From contig PANA01000005.1 of NCBI GenBank assembly GCA_002708265.1, positions 144,216-208,215 on the forward strand: a stretch of DNA of 64,000 bases, written 5' to 3'. Position numbers and translations under genes: made by a program. This DNA comes from Legionellales bacterium (lineage in GTDB: Bacteria; Pseudomonadota; Gammaproteobacteria; Berkiellales; Berkiellaceae). Position 1 is the first letter of the stretch; each line of letters opens with the position of its first letter. This document shows, piece after piece, positions 37,001 to 45,297 of this stretch. The notes beneath the pieces are model-generated. The model searched no databases and was not told the DNA's origin. It saw only the letters and a list, made by a program, of their open reading frames with translations.

Positions 37001-40000
37001 GATAAGCTCTTAAATAAAGATAAGAAGCTAAAGGCTTATATTAAAAGTTTCATAGGTCAAGAGAATGAAGAAGATATAGGACAACTAATCAATCGCATAT
37101 TTCATTCACCTGGGTTTCAAGTACTCTACAATGTTCGATTAAGGGTTCTTGATATTGCATTAGAAGCGTTGCAAACCCAAATAAAATCAATAATTGAGCC
37201 CAAAATTGATGATGTTTCGGTGATAAATATATCATCCAAACAATACAATAAATTTCTAAAAGCACTTCAAGAAGATCCTGATGCAAACTTTAAATTCAGA
37301 AAGGCTTTCAGAGAAAGCTGTTCTGGTATAGTAAAAGCAGCCAAAAGTCAAAAAACGTCATCGTTACATGATGAGCTCGAAATGCTGGAAGCAGTTGCCA
37401 AACTTCCGGGCACCTCTCCTGTATGGCAAGATGATATCAATCTTGACCTTTCAGATGCCGTCACAAGTACTGTGCAACAAGCTTTTATCGATGCCTTGAA
37501 TAAGAAGTTTCCTGCTTTAGAAGGAAATAATCTTTCACAAAATGAAAGAAACGACATCACCAGGCTCACTTCCTTTAAAGCAATTATGTATCAGGTGCAA
37601 TCACAAGATCCGCCAAGGCATGTTAGAAACATCCAGAGTTTTCTTCAAAAACATTACGCTGATTTTGTTCGTAACAACGGAAAAGAACCTATTCCTTTGG
37701 TGCACTTCATCAATCACATTTCTTCAGCTATGAGCTCTGGATCCATAAGCGGCATAGAACGATCTATTTTAAAACGTATACGAAATCACCTAATTCAAAT
37801 GTGCTATCAGCAATTTAAGAATGATGATGAAGTAATGTTATCCTTCAAAAACAATCTTGGAGAGTATTACAAAGACCCCAATAAAAAAATCGTGGTCCAA
37901 AACATGAAAGGAAAAACCGAATCTATTCCTTTGAGCCAGATTGTGCCCCTATCCAGAGAACGTGTTGTTTATCAAAACGTTCCATTTACTAAACTCACAA
38001 CAGAACAAGCAATAGAATATTTAGAAATTTTTCTACATTCAAGCGCTGACAATCAACCTGAATGGATTAAGCAACTTCCTGCTCTTGAAAGAGAAAAGCT
38101 TAAGGATATTGTTATAGAATCCATAGGTTTAGGAAGATATAATCCATTACATTCAGATGATGAGCTGGATTCTAAATCCAACTTCTTATCATTCATATCA
38201 GGTGTTAGTCCCGAAGAGATTAAAGCTGGTGGCGACTGGTCAAAGAATGCCAACTTTATTTTTGCAAGTCTATCTCGGCAGCAAAAAGAATATTTTAAAA
38301 TAAATGAAGATAAGATTAATAATGCAATTAGATCATATCTTTATGTACATAATCTACTTCCAGGGAACCCACCCAACACTCCCACTAATGCAGATTATCT
38401 GAAAGCCATACGTGCCCTGCCAAGCACGATATGCCCTTTCAAGTATGAACTAGAAAAATGCTTTAAAGAATCTGTTGTATTATCAATTCATAAACTTAGT
38501 ATAGATGAACTTGAAAAAACACCATTAATGCCAAGAACGGAAGATCAACTCAATGCATTTAGAGATAGTTTATCTCTAGTCATGTCCCAGCAACCAACCA
38601 CCATTCGCTATTACCCAGGGATTGCCAATGGTGCCTTTGTTCGACAAATTCGTTATGACAAAGAAGGTAAAGTTGTTGATCATCGTACATCGCTACGACA
38701 TGGTGTAGCTTGCCCCTTTGAATTAAAAGTGGATAAGAAAGAAAAATTCGATCAGGGTCGAATGGAAGCTATCAGGCTTCAGATCCAAAACATGAAACAA
38801 GCTCTAGAAACAATGTTATCTGAAGAGTATGTCTTCTATAAAGAACGAGCCCTTTCTAACGGAGAACCAGCCTTAACCTTTAACGATTTTATGGACAAAA
38901 AGTATGCCGCATGGAAAAGGGATGACGGAACTTTTGATATTCCCTATTTGGTTCAAGTGTTAGTTACCAGGATCGACCATAATCTAAACATATTTGGTAC
39001 TGGAATAGAAAACCGTCAAACCACGATTAACCAAACAGTGATGCATATCTTAGCTCAGATGGGAGATAAACCACTTGAACTAAATGTACATGGTGAAGCT
39101 GTTAAATTTGGGACTAGAAACATAACTGACAGTTATCGTTCATTAAACGAGTTTCAGACCCTTAGTGACAGTAGAAACACCTGGTTTGTGGGTGATAAAC
39201 CAATGGGAACACCCAAAATCATACAAATGGCACATAACTATGTAAAATCCGATAAGGCCGATGAGCATAAAAAGGCTAAATGTGAACGAGTTTTAAAACA
39301 ATATTATGATTCAATTAAGCCAACTATTTCAGAACGATATTTTCATCAAAGTCTAACATTCTCGCTTGCTGCAGGTGGCATTAAAAAGTTCTTATCGAAG
39401 GTTCGCAAAAAATCCAGTCCTCGTAATAGAAACCTAGAAAGAGCTGGACTTGAGCAAGCATTACTAGATTCAATAGAGGGTATCGGTTCAGGTTCCTGTA
39501 AGAGTGGTAAAGACAGAAAAGGTATCGAGCAATGTTACTCTAGAGCCCTATTTGACTATGAAGCGATTTATGGTCAATTTCCCAACATGGACAATAAAAA
39601 GGAGCGCAAACGCTTTTCTGAAATCTTCGCTAATGATTTTTTAACGAACTTCGAGCAAATCAAAGCTCACTATAACGCTCCAGGCTCAATGGGATTGAAA
39701 AATATGTTTGGGATTATGCCTGAGCATCTTATCAAGGCAGTCAAAAGGCGCGCTAAAGAATCTCATATGCCTAAGTATGTAGAAATTCAATCTAACCTCT
39801 CAGGTATTAATAAGTCAAAGGCACAAAAGGCTGAAGACGATCCGCGCTCACTATTAAACCAATCCGGAACACCTGATGCTGGTGGCTATGTTTCATCGGC
39901 CAAAAAGAAGAAAAAACCAAAAGGTCGTAAGACAAAAAAAGCGCTATCCGCTTTAAAAACATTCGGAATGATTCTTGCTGCTCCGGTAGTTATTGGCCTT

Positions 40001-40546
40001 GCGGCTTCAGTAGCAGCTGTTGCAGTGACCGTTTCGACCTTACCCGTTGTTGCAGGTGCTATCATTGATAAAACGGTAAACGAACGACGTCTCAAAGCAG
40101 GCCGCACAGATCTTTTACCCAGCAGCTTTAACTTTTTTAAAGCACGATCTGAAAATAGACATACTGAAAGAAGAACTGCCAGAGTTGAAGAGTATTTAAC
40201 TGCCCACAGCAATTTAGAAGTCAACTTAAAAGCAGCTGAAAAAACAACAGAAGGTCCAGGCATGCAGCTTCTTCATGCAAAAGCGCCCAAGGTTAGTAAT
40301 TCAAAAAGTGCTCTAGTGATGGCGGAAAAAGCCATGCTAAGACATATTGGTCATGAGCAAGTAACCCAAGGATTGAAAGATGAGCCTAAAGTTATAGATC
40401 CTGCGGGCCAACAAGAAGGACATCGCTCTCGTGCCGGCGGAATTCTTTTTAGGCGCAAAGGGCGCAAAGCTACCAAAACGCCCAATGCTCAAACGCCCGC
40501 TGACCTGGGTGTAACCCAAAATATAACGCCTCCTAGAAAGCATTAA
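34079..40546 (+). CDS. giant SopB/IpgD-like phosphatase-motif protein, effector candidate
   Basis: A protein of 2155 residues. I prefer GTG at 34079 because AAAGGG lies six bases upstream; TTG at 34064 would add five residues. The N-terminus (TRGNTEFSTSSG) is Ser/Thr/Asn-rich, as in many type III secretion signals, and has no signal peptide. Residues about 30-1700 are hydrophilic, mostly helical, with a probable coiled coil near 575-660, and match no family I know. C1807-KSGKD-R1813 is the CX5R P-loop of the SopB/IpgD phosphoinositide phosphatases (SopB: CKSGKDRTG), here followed by K instead of T. Some 50 residues later HYNAPGSMGLK recalls the N-x-x-G-x-x-G-x-K element seen after the SopB motif. 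Residues 1941-1953 are Lys/Arg-rich, followed by a 35-residue hydrophobic segment (about 1960-1995) and a basic tail. No secretion system is in the window. Function is inferred from the motif only. Confidence 0.92.
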   Translation: MTRGNTEFSTSSGVQDASGRTLALNIEEREYTVLQNSLSEMITTMNASKRQQEIAVKVLSSEMSRGMPSTIDSSNAFRIADKTEGIISFILHKAGNGMCVKDLGDLLDPETIRGLQLTETQLNPSTPEGKKLLVYKVLTRQTYQEILKFYENTGLTEKQKEEALECARKIVRTYGAQIQCFLEADEISTKLKSARKYLDMREGESELGNAKLAEMYRQVSEKNKGLNRQTRLYSTWLNGKLERERSAPHLGVHRVDLTGTTFRVFGAEAQEKHFGVIAEEARSGDDYAKKIEKYCDDLYNEAYLKVQGIDYNEMNLSDPLNMDKYFQYDSLPEVLLGSYQFSERGDITDKTLNDYFGGKPLTVYSLNILKSAWHTLPSDLSDHQKHELVKDFKINLLDNEPKVSFNPKKEGKQYKKYHDEMLLRFLDSFRYEVNDRKVAALEAIKERSNPENKDKYDVYDQKVKNALWLPNDLAPTVNSTYGEVGPFDNTKLSLYQEYLETVQRQAAPSSHETTLVDIFRNIGLEDDAVHILHDPLLEVGDADLDLLASHNEVSHTSVQGSFNRFYKDRLYNYYEGLVELYRQKYQKALSTYSESAEQKVKLAGDDALSEYHRQKNAEFSHLEKMRHEIEDFRYLIDKTDFNKAQNDYDSYKKNKDGFSSKPAKPKELFKKLIHKSVAVACSLQSGKRVVVYSGDMDKTHVKEAAHVLNHFANIALWQKGIPGLKHTRTVDTLPSFKGVKEYTDINKAFNGFIGSIAKERRDLMLHYIAVDLLSILPKPEGELETNAINEITKISTKLKIALASGNENQATELNNTLLEKLALLSRDTKYSRTVSGVMSCIVSITDSSISDENLKEFMTGIKILYDIDRKHVKELLRASCRSAYKSTHPIKEEVDVQAERFQAFLQGIKLSGTDTKAGSSSTKASTLSDLLSPEDQHDFNRHAVVIGLRSLPKKIIDTLVCNDVKSALLKQLSKDKLLNKDKKLKAYIKSFIGQENEEDIGQLINRIFHSPGFQVLYNVRLRVLDIALEALQTQIKSIIEPKIDDVSVINISSKQYNKFLKALQEDPDANFKFRKAFRESCSGIVKAAKSQKTSSLHDELEMLEAVAKLPGTSPVWQDDINLDLSDAVTSTVQQAFIDALNKKFPALEGNNLSQNERNDITRLTSFKAIMYQVQSQDPPRHVRNIQSFLQKHYADFVRNNGKEPIPLVHFINHISSAMSSGSISGIERSILKRIRNHLIQMCYQQFKNDDEVMLSFKNNLGEYYKDPNKKIVVQNMKGKTESIPLSQIVPLSRERVVYQNVPFTKLTTEQAIEYLEIFLHSSADNQPEWIKQLPALEREKLKDIVIESIGLGRYNPLHSDDELDSKSNFLSFISGVSPEEIKAGGDWSKNANFIFASLSRQQKEYFKINEDKINNAIRSYLYVHNLLPGNPPNTPTNADYLKAIRALPSTICPFKYELEKCFKESVVLSIHKLSIDELEKTPLMPRTEDQLNAFRDSLSLVMSQQPTTIRYYPGIANGAFVRQIRYDKEGKVVDHRTSLRHGVACPFELKVDKKEKFDQGRMEAIRLQIQNMKQALETMLSEEYVFYKERALSNGEPALTFNDFMDKKYAAWKRDDGTFDIPYLVQVLVTRIDHNLNIFGTGIENRQTTINQTVMHILAQMGDKPLELNVHGEAVKFGTRNITDSYRSLNEFQTLSDSRNTWFVGDKPMGTPKIIQMAHNYVKSDKADEHKKAKCERVLKQYYDSIKPTISERYFHQSLTFSLAAGGIKKFLSKVRKKSSPRNRNLERAGLEQALLDSIEGIGSGSCKSGKDRKGIEQCYSRALFDYEAIYGQFPNMDNKKERKRFSEIFANDFLTNFEQIKAHYNAPGSMGLKNMFGIMPEHLIKAVKRRAKESHMPKYVEIQSNLSGINKSKAQKAEDDPRSLLNQSGTPDAGGYVSSAKKKKKPKGRKTKKALSALKTFGMILAAPVVIGLAASVAAVAVTVSTLPVVAGAIIDKTVNERRLKAGRTDLLPSSFNFFKARSENRHTERRTARVEEYLTAHSNLEVNLKAAEKTTEGPGMQLLHAKAPKVSNSKSALVMAEKAMLRHIGHEQVTQGLKDEPKVIDPAGQQEGHRSRAGGILFRRKGRKATKTPNAQTPADLGVTQNITPPRKH

Positions 40547-40573
40547 AAAAGCCCTCAAGTGAGGGCTTTTTTT
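40547..40573. terminator. bidirectional terminator between giant gene and tetR
   Basis: AAAAAAGCCCTC-AAGT-GAGGGCTTTTTTT directly after the stop codon, symmetrical A and T runs. It can serve both the giant gene and the convergent tetR. Confidence 0.9.
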
Positions 40574-40594
40574 AATGCTGAAGTAGCGAGGAGA

Positions 40595-41212
40595 TTAACC
40601 TGCAACTGCTTCTGCACTCACTGGAGCAGCAGTGGTAGTGACTTTACGATCAACCAAGCTTTCCAACCAATGCTTAATGCTATCACTTTGACGTGAAGCT
40701 AATTTAGGATCTTTGAATGTATGTGTTAACAAGTACATTCCCTGAATATTTGAAATAAGGCTAAGAGCGAGTTCTTTAGAACGATCTGAGAAGCCTAAAC
40801 CTTTAAATTGCTCTTCACTCCATTCAAGAATATCATGTAACAACTTGGCAGCTAAATCTGCAAGGGAACCGCCCTGCTTACCAAGCTCCTGACATAGACC
40901 ACCAATTGGGCAACCATAACGAGCAATTAGGTCTAGCTCGCCCATGCCATGATCAACTAATGAGAACAAACGCGCTAATGGATCTGCGTTTTCACTCCAG
41001 CTTGCTAATAACTCAGCCCATTCAGTCGCACGACGCTCAATGACAGCGATTCCGATCGCTTCTTTTGTTTTGAAGTAGTAATATACGTTCCCCAAAGGTA
41101 CATCAGCTTCTTGCGCAATATCCGCAAGGGTGGTTAGGTTAAAACCTTGTTGATGGATGAGGACTTTTGCTGCTTCGATTAGTCGGATGCGTTTATCTGT
41201 TTTCCGTGGCAT
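40595..41212 (-). CDS. TetR-family transcription regulator
   Basis: A 205-residue repressor-type protein. The N-terminal helix-turn-helix (TTLADIAQEADVPLGNVYYYFKTKEAIG, about 27-55) is typical. The ligand domain contains GCPIGGLCQELGKQG. It sits next to fadL and a beta-oxidation cluster, at a place where Pseudomonas has the fatty-acid regulator psrA. Sequence and length (psrA is ~233) do not allow me to call it PsrA. A 20-bp palindrome upstream is a likely autoregulatory operator. Confidence 0.9.
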   Translation of the reverse strand: MPRKTDKRIRLIEAAKVLIHQQGFNLTTLADIAQEADVPLGNVYYYFKTKEAIGIAVIERRATEWAELLASWSENADPLARLFSLVDHGMGELDLIARYGCPIGGLCQELGKQGGSLADLAAKLLHDILEWSEEQFKGLGFSDRSKELALSLISNIQGMYLLTHTFKDPKLASRQSDSIKHWLESLVDRKVTTTAAPVSAEAVAG

Positions 41213-41297
41213 AACTTCTTATTCCATTATTTACTGCTAAGGACTAATATGCACGCCCTATCGGGATTGCTTTATCTTGCCCTTTAGACCAACACAA

Positions 41298-41317
41298 TTT
41301 ATGACAATTGTCATAAA
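41298..41317. promoter_or_regulatory. 20-bp palindromic operator candidate
   Basis: TTTATGACAATTGTCATAAA is a perfect palindrome, 86 bases before the tetR ATG and 23 bases from the end of fadL. Size and symmetry suit a TetR-dimer site. Regulation of tetR is inferred. Confidence 0.6.
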
Positions 41318-41339
41318 ACCCCTTTCTAACTTACTAAGA

Positions 41340-42644
41340 TTACACGAAATCCCACTGTATTTGAATACCAAACAAATCAGCCTGAGATTCGTATTTTCCT
41401 ACCATGCTTGCAGAAGTAATATTAAGACCACTATTTGCCGAAATCGGTCCATAGTCGCTTACATCTGCATCACGGAAGAATAAATGAGCATATCCAAAAT
41501 CAACTTTTAAATCAGAAGACCATTGATATTGCCCACCAAATGCAATCCATTTTCGATCGGCATCTGGCACACGCGCTGTTCGGTACTGACCTCGAACAGG
41601 CGTTGGATCTTTAGCGATCCCAGTTCTTAATAACCATTTATTATTGAGCTGATAATTCGCACCCAATGCAAAACGAACCGTGTTTTTAAAATACATCGGT
41701 ACTTCAGTAACATTCGATGTACGAACGCCCGTTCCGGTATGAACACCTGAATATTCTAACTCAAGCACATCAAAACGATTCCAGCGAGTCCAAGCCACAT
41801 CAGCTAATACTGCCCACTTGGATGATAAATCATGGTAGGCTGAGAAAGTTAGACTTTCTGGCAGATCAACAGCTGCCGTAATCTCTTGCTGAGTTGCAAT
41901 ACCACTAAGCAATGTTTTACTAACACCACGTGCTTCAAAACGCACTAATGAGCGATACATCAAGCCAAATCGAGTCGCATCATTCATGCGATACAATAAG
42001 CCACCATGCCAACCATATCCCCAATCATCTGCACTATTCTTTTGATAGCCGTCGTTTTGTATTAAACCTGTACCAACACGAGCGTTTAGGCGAGCTTTGA
42101 CATAATCAGCATCTCCTCCCAGCGCAAATGAAAACTGATCGTTCCATGCATACGCAAAGCTGGGGGATATTCCAATAACTTGAATTTCAGACAAGGATGC
42201 AACGTAACGAGCGGCCCCATCCGTTGAATAATCGACTTTAGTCCCGTAAGGCGGTGCAATTGTTAAACCAAAAACCAAACGATCAGTTACTCGAGCTCCA
42301 TAATGTAACGCAGGGATAACCGCTGGGCTGGCTGGGTTGTCTCTAAACCGCCCTTCTGGTGTTGTCCCTGTGTTTGAGGTTGCACTACTCATTGTAAGCT
42401 CAACATCCGGCGCAACTGTTACAAACGATTGTGCAACTGCTTTTTGATCGATATACGTCAAACCCGCAGGGTTGAAAAAAGAAGTGGTTACGTCAGATGC
42501 TAGCGCGGCTGTTCCGCTGTAGGCATTTCCAAGGTTGGTTACATTTTGCTCCATCAGCTGAAAGGCTGATGCATTTACGATTGATGAGACGCTAAATAAC
42601 AGCGTGGGGGCAATCCATTTTACGCTTTTAAGCTGTTTCGCCAT
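41340..42644 (-). CDS. fadL: FadL-type long-chain fatty acid transporter
   Basis: Outer-membrane barrel of 434 residues. I start at ATG 42644 (GAGGG upstream), which yields a signal peptide (IAPTLLFSVSSIVNA) and the mature FadL start SAFQLMEQNVTNLGNAYSG. NPAGLTYID, the ending FGIQIQWDFV with a terminal aromatic and alternating beta-strands are as expected. It takes up long-chain fatty acids or other hydrophobic compounds. It heads towards tetR and lies downstream of the beta-oxidation operon, consistent with shared physiology. Confidence 0.93.
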   Translation of the reverse strand: MAKQLKSVKWIAPTLLFSVSSIVNASAFQLMEQNVTNLGNAYSGTAALASDVTTSFFNPAGLTYIDQKAVAQSFVTVAPDVELTMSSATSNTGTTPEGRFRDNPASPAVIPALHYGARVTDRLVFGLTIAPPYGTKVDYSTDGAARYVASLSEIQVIGISPSFAYAWNDQFSFALGGDADYVKARLNARVGTGLIQNDGYQKNSADDWGYGWHGGLLYRMNDATRFGLMYRSLVRFEARGVSKTLLSGIATQQEITAAVDLPESLTFSAYHDLSSKWAVLADVAWTRWNRFDVLELEYSGVHTGTGVRTSNVTEVPMYFKNTVRFALGANYQLNNKWLLRTGIAKDPTPVRGQYRTARVPDADRKWIAFGGQYQWSSDLKVDFGYAHLFFRDADVSDYGPISANSGLNITSASMVGKYESQADLFGIQIQWDFV

Positions 42645-42699
42645 GCCAGAATCCCTCTGTCTAGAAGCACTTAACTCTACACAGATGAGCGACTCATGT

Positions 42700-42730
42700 A
42701 AACCCCCTAGATTATTTCCCAAAGGGGTTT
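42700..42730. repeat. inverted repeat before fadL
   Basis: AAACCCC and GGGGTTT arms with a 17-base loop, 56-86 bases before the fadL start and just past the GGDEF-like gene's end. Weak as a terminator on the minus strand because no T run follows. It could be an operator or a transcript-end hairpin. Confidence 0.35.
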
Positions 42731-42781
42731 TTGTTAGTTGCTTAGCAATACTATAAAACGCCCACAAATCACTGACATATT

Positions 42782-43996
42782 CTATAAATCGTTAATATTT
42801 TGTACGCGGTCTTTGTAAAAAATCATCACTGGATTGTCTTTCGAAAGCTTTGCTTTAGCCAAGGCTCGGTTTGCTTGTGCAAGCGCCTCCGTCACTTCAA
42901 TATTTGTGTTTACTTCGCTAACGCCCATACTGACATCTATAGGAACATCAGTCTTGCCAATGGTTAAAAGAATCCCTTGGATACTTTCCAATAAACGTGT
43001 AGCGCATAAAGCTGTCCGCTCTAAACTGGAGGCGGTTAATAAAATACCAAAACCATGTTCGCTGATACGGCCGCCAATATCCTGCTTCTGGAGTTGCTTT
43101 TGAACACACTCTCCAACTCGATCAGCAAGGGCATCTGTCACTTTATACCCATGTTTTTCATGCAAAAGATCATAGTTGCCAATCTCAAAAATCAGTAAGA
43201 AGCTTGTCCTTTCTCTCATGCGAGATTCTTTGACAGCAGCATTAATACTCGTTAAAAAACTCTTTTTATTGTGCAGTTTACTGATAGGGTCCATCGACAC
43301 TTGCAAGACCAACATAGAAGATACATGAACAATTTTTTTAATCATGGGTCTAAACAGCAACAACGCTTCGCAGAGCAATGTTAAAAGGACGATCAGTAAA
43401 ATTCCTTTCTGAAATAATCTCAAGTTCTCAAGTTTTCGCTCACTTTCTGCCTGAAAGGTTTGCACCACTCGATCAAGAGTAAGAAGTAGCTCTAAATCAG
43501 CTTCTTCTTGAAGGTACTTAACAGCTTCATCTGTTAGTTTTGATCGTGAGCCATCTTTTAATACCTCCCGAGCAACCTCGATATACTGTGATACTTGATC
43601 GTCAAGAGGCTGGTAGCCTTCAAAGTAAATATCACGCAAGCGCTCTGCATTAGTAGACGTCCCGGACTGTACATCCTTCGATTGTTTTAAATAGGCGTGA
43701 GAGGATTCAAATAAGTTGATGGCGTCTCTTAACTGATCTTTTATGACGACTTCTCCTCCCGCATAACGTTCAGACATTCCAGCGATTCTTTGAGAGAGCA
43801 TACGCTGACGACCACTGACATTAATCAGTTCGGCATAACCATCATTTTGTTTGACCATGAAGTTGAGAAGTACATGTGATACTACTGAGAGCGAGGCAAT
43901 GATAAGAAGAGCAATCGCGTAATAGGCTGTTAACTTTTTTGGATCAAGCTCTTGTTGCAAGTTAGACAACTCATCATCAGTTTCCTGTCCTGACAT
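42782..43996 (-). CDS. membrane sensor with PilJ-type domain and degenerate GGDEF
   Basis: A 404-residue protein. ATG at 43996 is chosen (GGGG upstream); a GTG two codons earlier is possible. Helices at about 24-47 and 197-217 flank a periplasmic PilJ/NIT-type helical domain with INVSGRQRMLSQRIA (58-72). The C-terminal domain has the GGDEF fold outline (SMDPISKLHNKKSFLTS at 234-250) but the signature is replaced by S312-E-H-G-F. It therefore probably makes no c-di-GMP and may instead bind or signal by protein contact. It lies between fadA and fadL on the same strand. Confidence 0.85.
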   Translation of the reverse strand: MSGQETDDELSNLQQELDPKKLTAYYAIALLIIASLSVVSHVLLNFMVKQNDGYAELINVSGRQRMLSQRIAGMSERYAGGEVVIKDQLRDAINLFESSHAYLKQSKDVQSGTSTNAERLRDIYFEGYQPLDDQVSQYIEVAREVLKDGSRSKLTDEAVKYLQEEADLELLLTLDRVVQTFQAESERKLENLRLFQKGILLIVLLTLLCEALLLFRPMIKKIVHVSSMLVLQVSMDPISKLHNKKSFLTSINAAVKESRMRERTSFLLIFEIGNYDLLHEKHGYKVTDALADRVGECVQKQLQKQDIGGRISEHGFGILLTASSLERTALCATRLLESIQGILLTIGKTDVPIDVSMGVSEVNTNIEVTEALAQANRALAKAKLSKDNPVMIFYKDRVQNINDL

Positions 43997-44071
43997 AGGC
44001 ACCCCACAAAAAAATTATTACATTTAGTATAAACGTTTCCTTGAAAGGTAAGACAAATCAAAGCATCGTGC

Positions 44072-44095
44072 GGCGCAGCAGTGGTGTGCTGCGCC
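44072..44095. terminator. strong hairpin after fadA
   Basis: GGCGCAGCA-GTGGTG-TGCTGCGCC: nine perfect pairs, six-base loop, seven bases past the fadA stop. There is no T run, so it may stabilise the 3' end rather than terminate, or act with Rho. Confidence 0.5.
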
Positions 44096-44102
44096 TAACC
44101 CA

Positions 44103-45287
44103 TTAAACTGCCTCGAAAATTCCTGCTGCCCCCATCCCTGTTCCGATACACATGGTGACCATTCCATATCGTTTTTTGGTCTGTCTAAGTCCATGCAACA
44201 AAGAAGTTGCTTTAATTGCTCCGGTAGCACCTAAAGGATGGCCTAGTGCAATAGCACCTCCACGAGGATTTACTTTACTCTCATCTAGCGACAAGGTGTC
44301 AATAACTGCTAATGACTGAGCAGCAAACGCTTCATTTAGCTCAATCCAGTCTATATCAGATTGTGACAAGCCTGTTTGTTTTAAGACTTTGGGAATCGCT
44401 TCTACTGGTCCTATTCCCATCACTTCAGGAGCTACTCCAGCTGTCGCAAAACCACGCCATTTGGCTAAAGGGGTAACATCTAATCTGGAAACCATTGCCT
44501 CACTCATAAGAACTAAGCAGGCTGCGCCATCCGACATTTGTGAGGTATTACCAGCCGTAACACTTCCCATCACATCGAATACAGGACGCAGGCGGCTGAG
44601 CGCTTCAATTGAGGAGTCCGCTCTCGGCCCCTCGTCCTGCTCAATCACTCTTTCTATTGTTTTTACTTGAGTTCCTGAAGATTTCGGCAATGACAGTGAC
44701 ACTGTTACCGGTGCTATTTCCTCTGCAACAAATCCTTCTTTCTGAGCCGCTAATGCCTTTTGGTGGCTTGACAGAGCAAAGCTATCTTGGCGCTGTCTGT
44801 CTATTTTCCATTTTTTAGCAACTTTTTCAGCCGTAATTCCCATGCCGTAAGCGATACCAACATGCTCCGATTGACTGAATATCGCCGGATTAGGTGCATA
44901 AAGATGTCCTCCCATTGGAACCATTGACATACTTTCAACACCGCCCGCCAACATCACATCAGCCTCGCCCAAACGTATCCTATCCGCTGCTGTTGCTATC
45001 GCTTGTAAACCGGAAGCACAAAAACGATTCAGCGTCATGGCACTTACCGTGTCAGGTACCCCAGCTAATAACGCCGCGATTCGAGCTACGTTCATACCTT
45101 GTTGAGCTTCAGGCATTGCACAACCTACGATAACATCTGTTATGTCGCGGGGTGACAATTGTGGCACCTTTGCCAACGCCGCTTTTATCGCCACAGCAAG
45201 TAAATCATCTGGACGAGTTGTAGAAAAACAGCCCCTTGCTTTCCCGACGGCTGTGCGCTGAGCCGCCACAATGTATACGTCTTGCAT
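44103..45287 (-). CDS. fadA: 3-ketoacyl-CoA thiolase, FadA type
   Basis: Thiolase of 394 residues that cleaves 3-ketoacyl-CoA in the last beta-oxidation step. The nucleophile C90 (NRFCASGLQ), the GHPLGATGA histidine near 350 and the C-terminal CIGTGMGAAG cysteine are present. It follows the 780-residue dehydrogenase/hydratase gene by 10 bases, giving a FadN-FadA-like pair. Confidence 0.93.
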   Translation of the reverse strand: MQDVYIVAAQRTAVGKARGCFSTTRPDDLLAVAIKAALAKVPQLSPRDITDVIVGCAMPEAQQGMNVARIAALLAGVPDTVSAMTLNRFCASGLQAIATAADRIRLGEADVMLAGGVESMSMVPMGGHLYAPNPAIFSQSEHVGIAYGMGITAEKVAKKWKIDRQRQDSFALSSHQKALAAQKEGFVAEEIAPVTVSLSLPKSSGTQVKTIERVIEQDEGPRADSSIEALSRLRPVFDVMGSVTAGNTSQMSDGAACLVLMSEAMVSRLDVTPLAKWRGFATAGVAPEVMGIGPVEAIPKVLKQTGLSQSDIDWIELNEAFAAQSLAVIDTLSLDESKVNPRGGAIALGHPLGATGAIKATSLLHGLRQTKKRYGMVTMCIGTGMGAAGIFEAV

Positions 45288-45297
45288 ATTTCTATCC

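Noticed and set aside
40595..41212. Calling the TetR protein PsrA because of its genome position
   Set aside because: It is shorter than PsrA and I cannot match its ligand domain to it; only a family-level name is supported.
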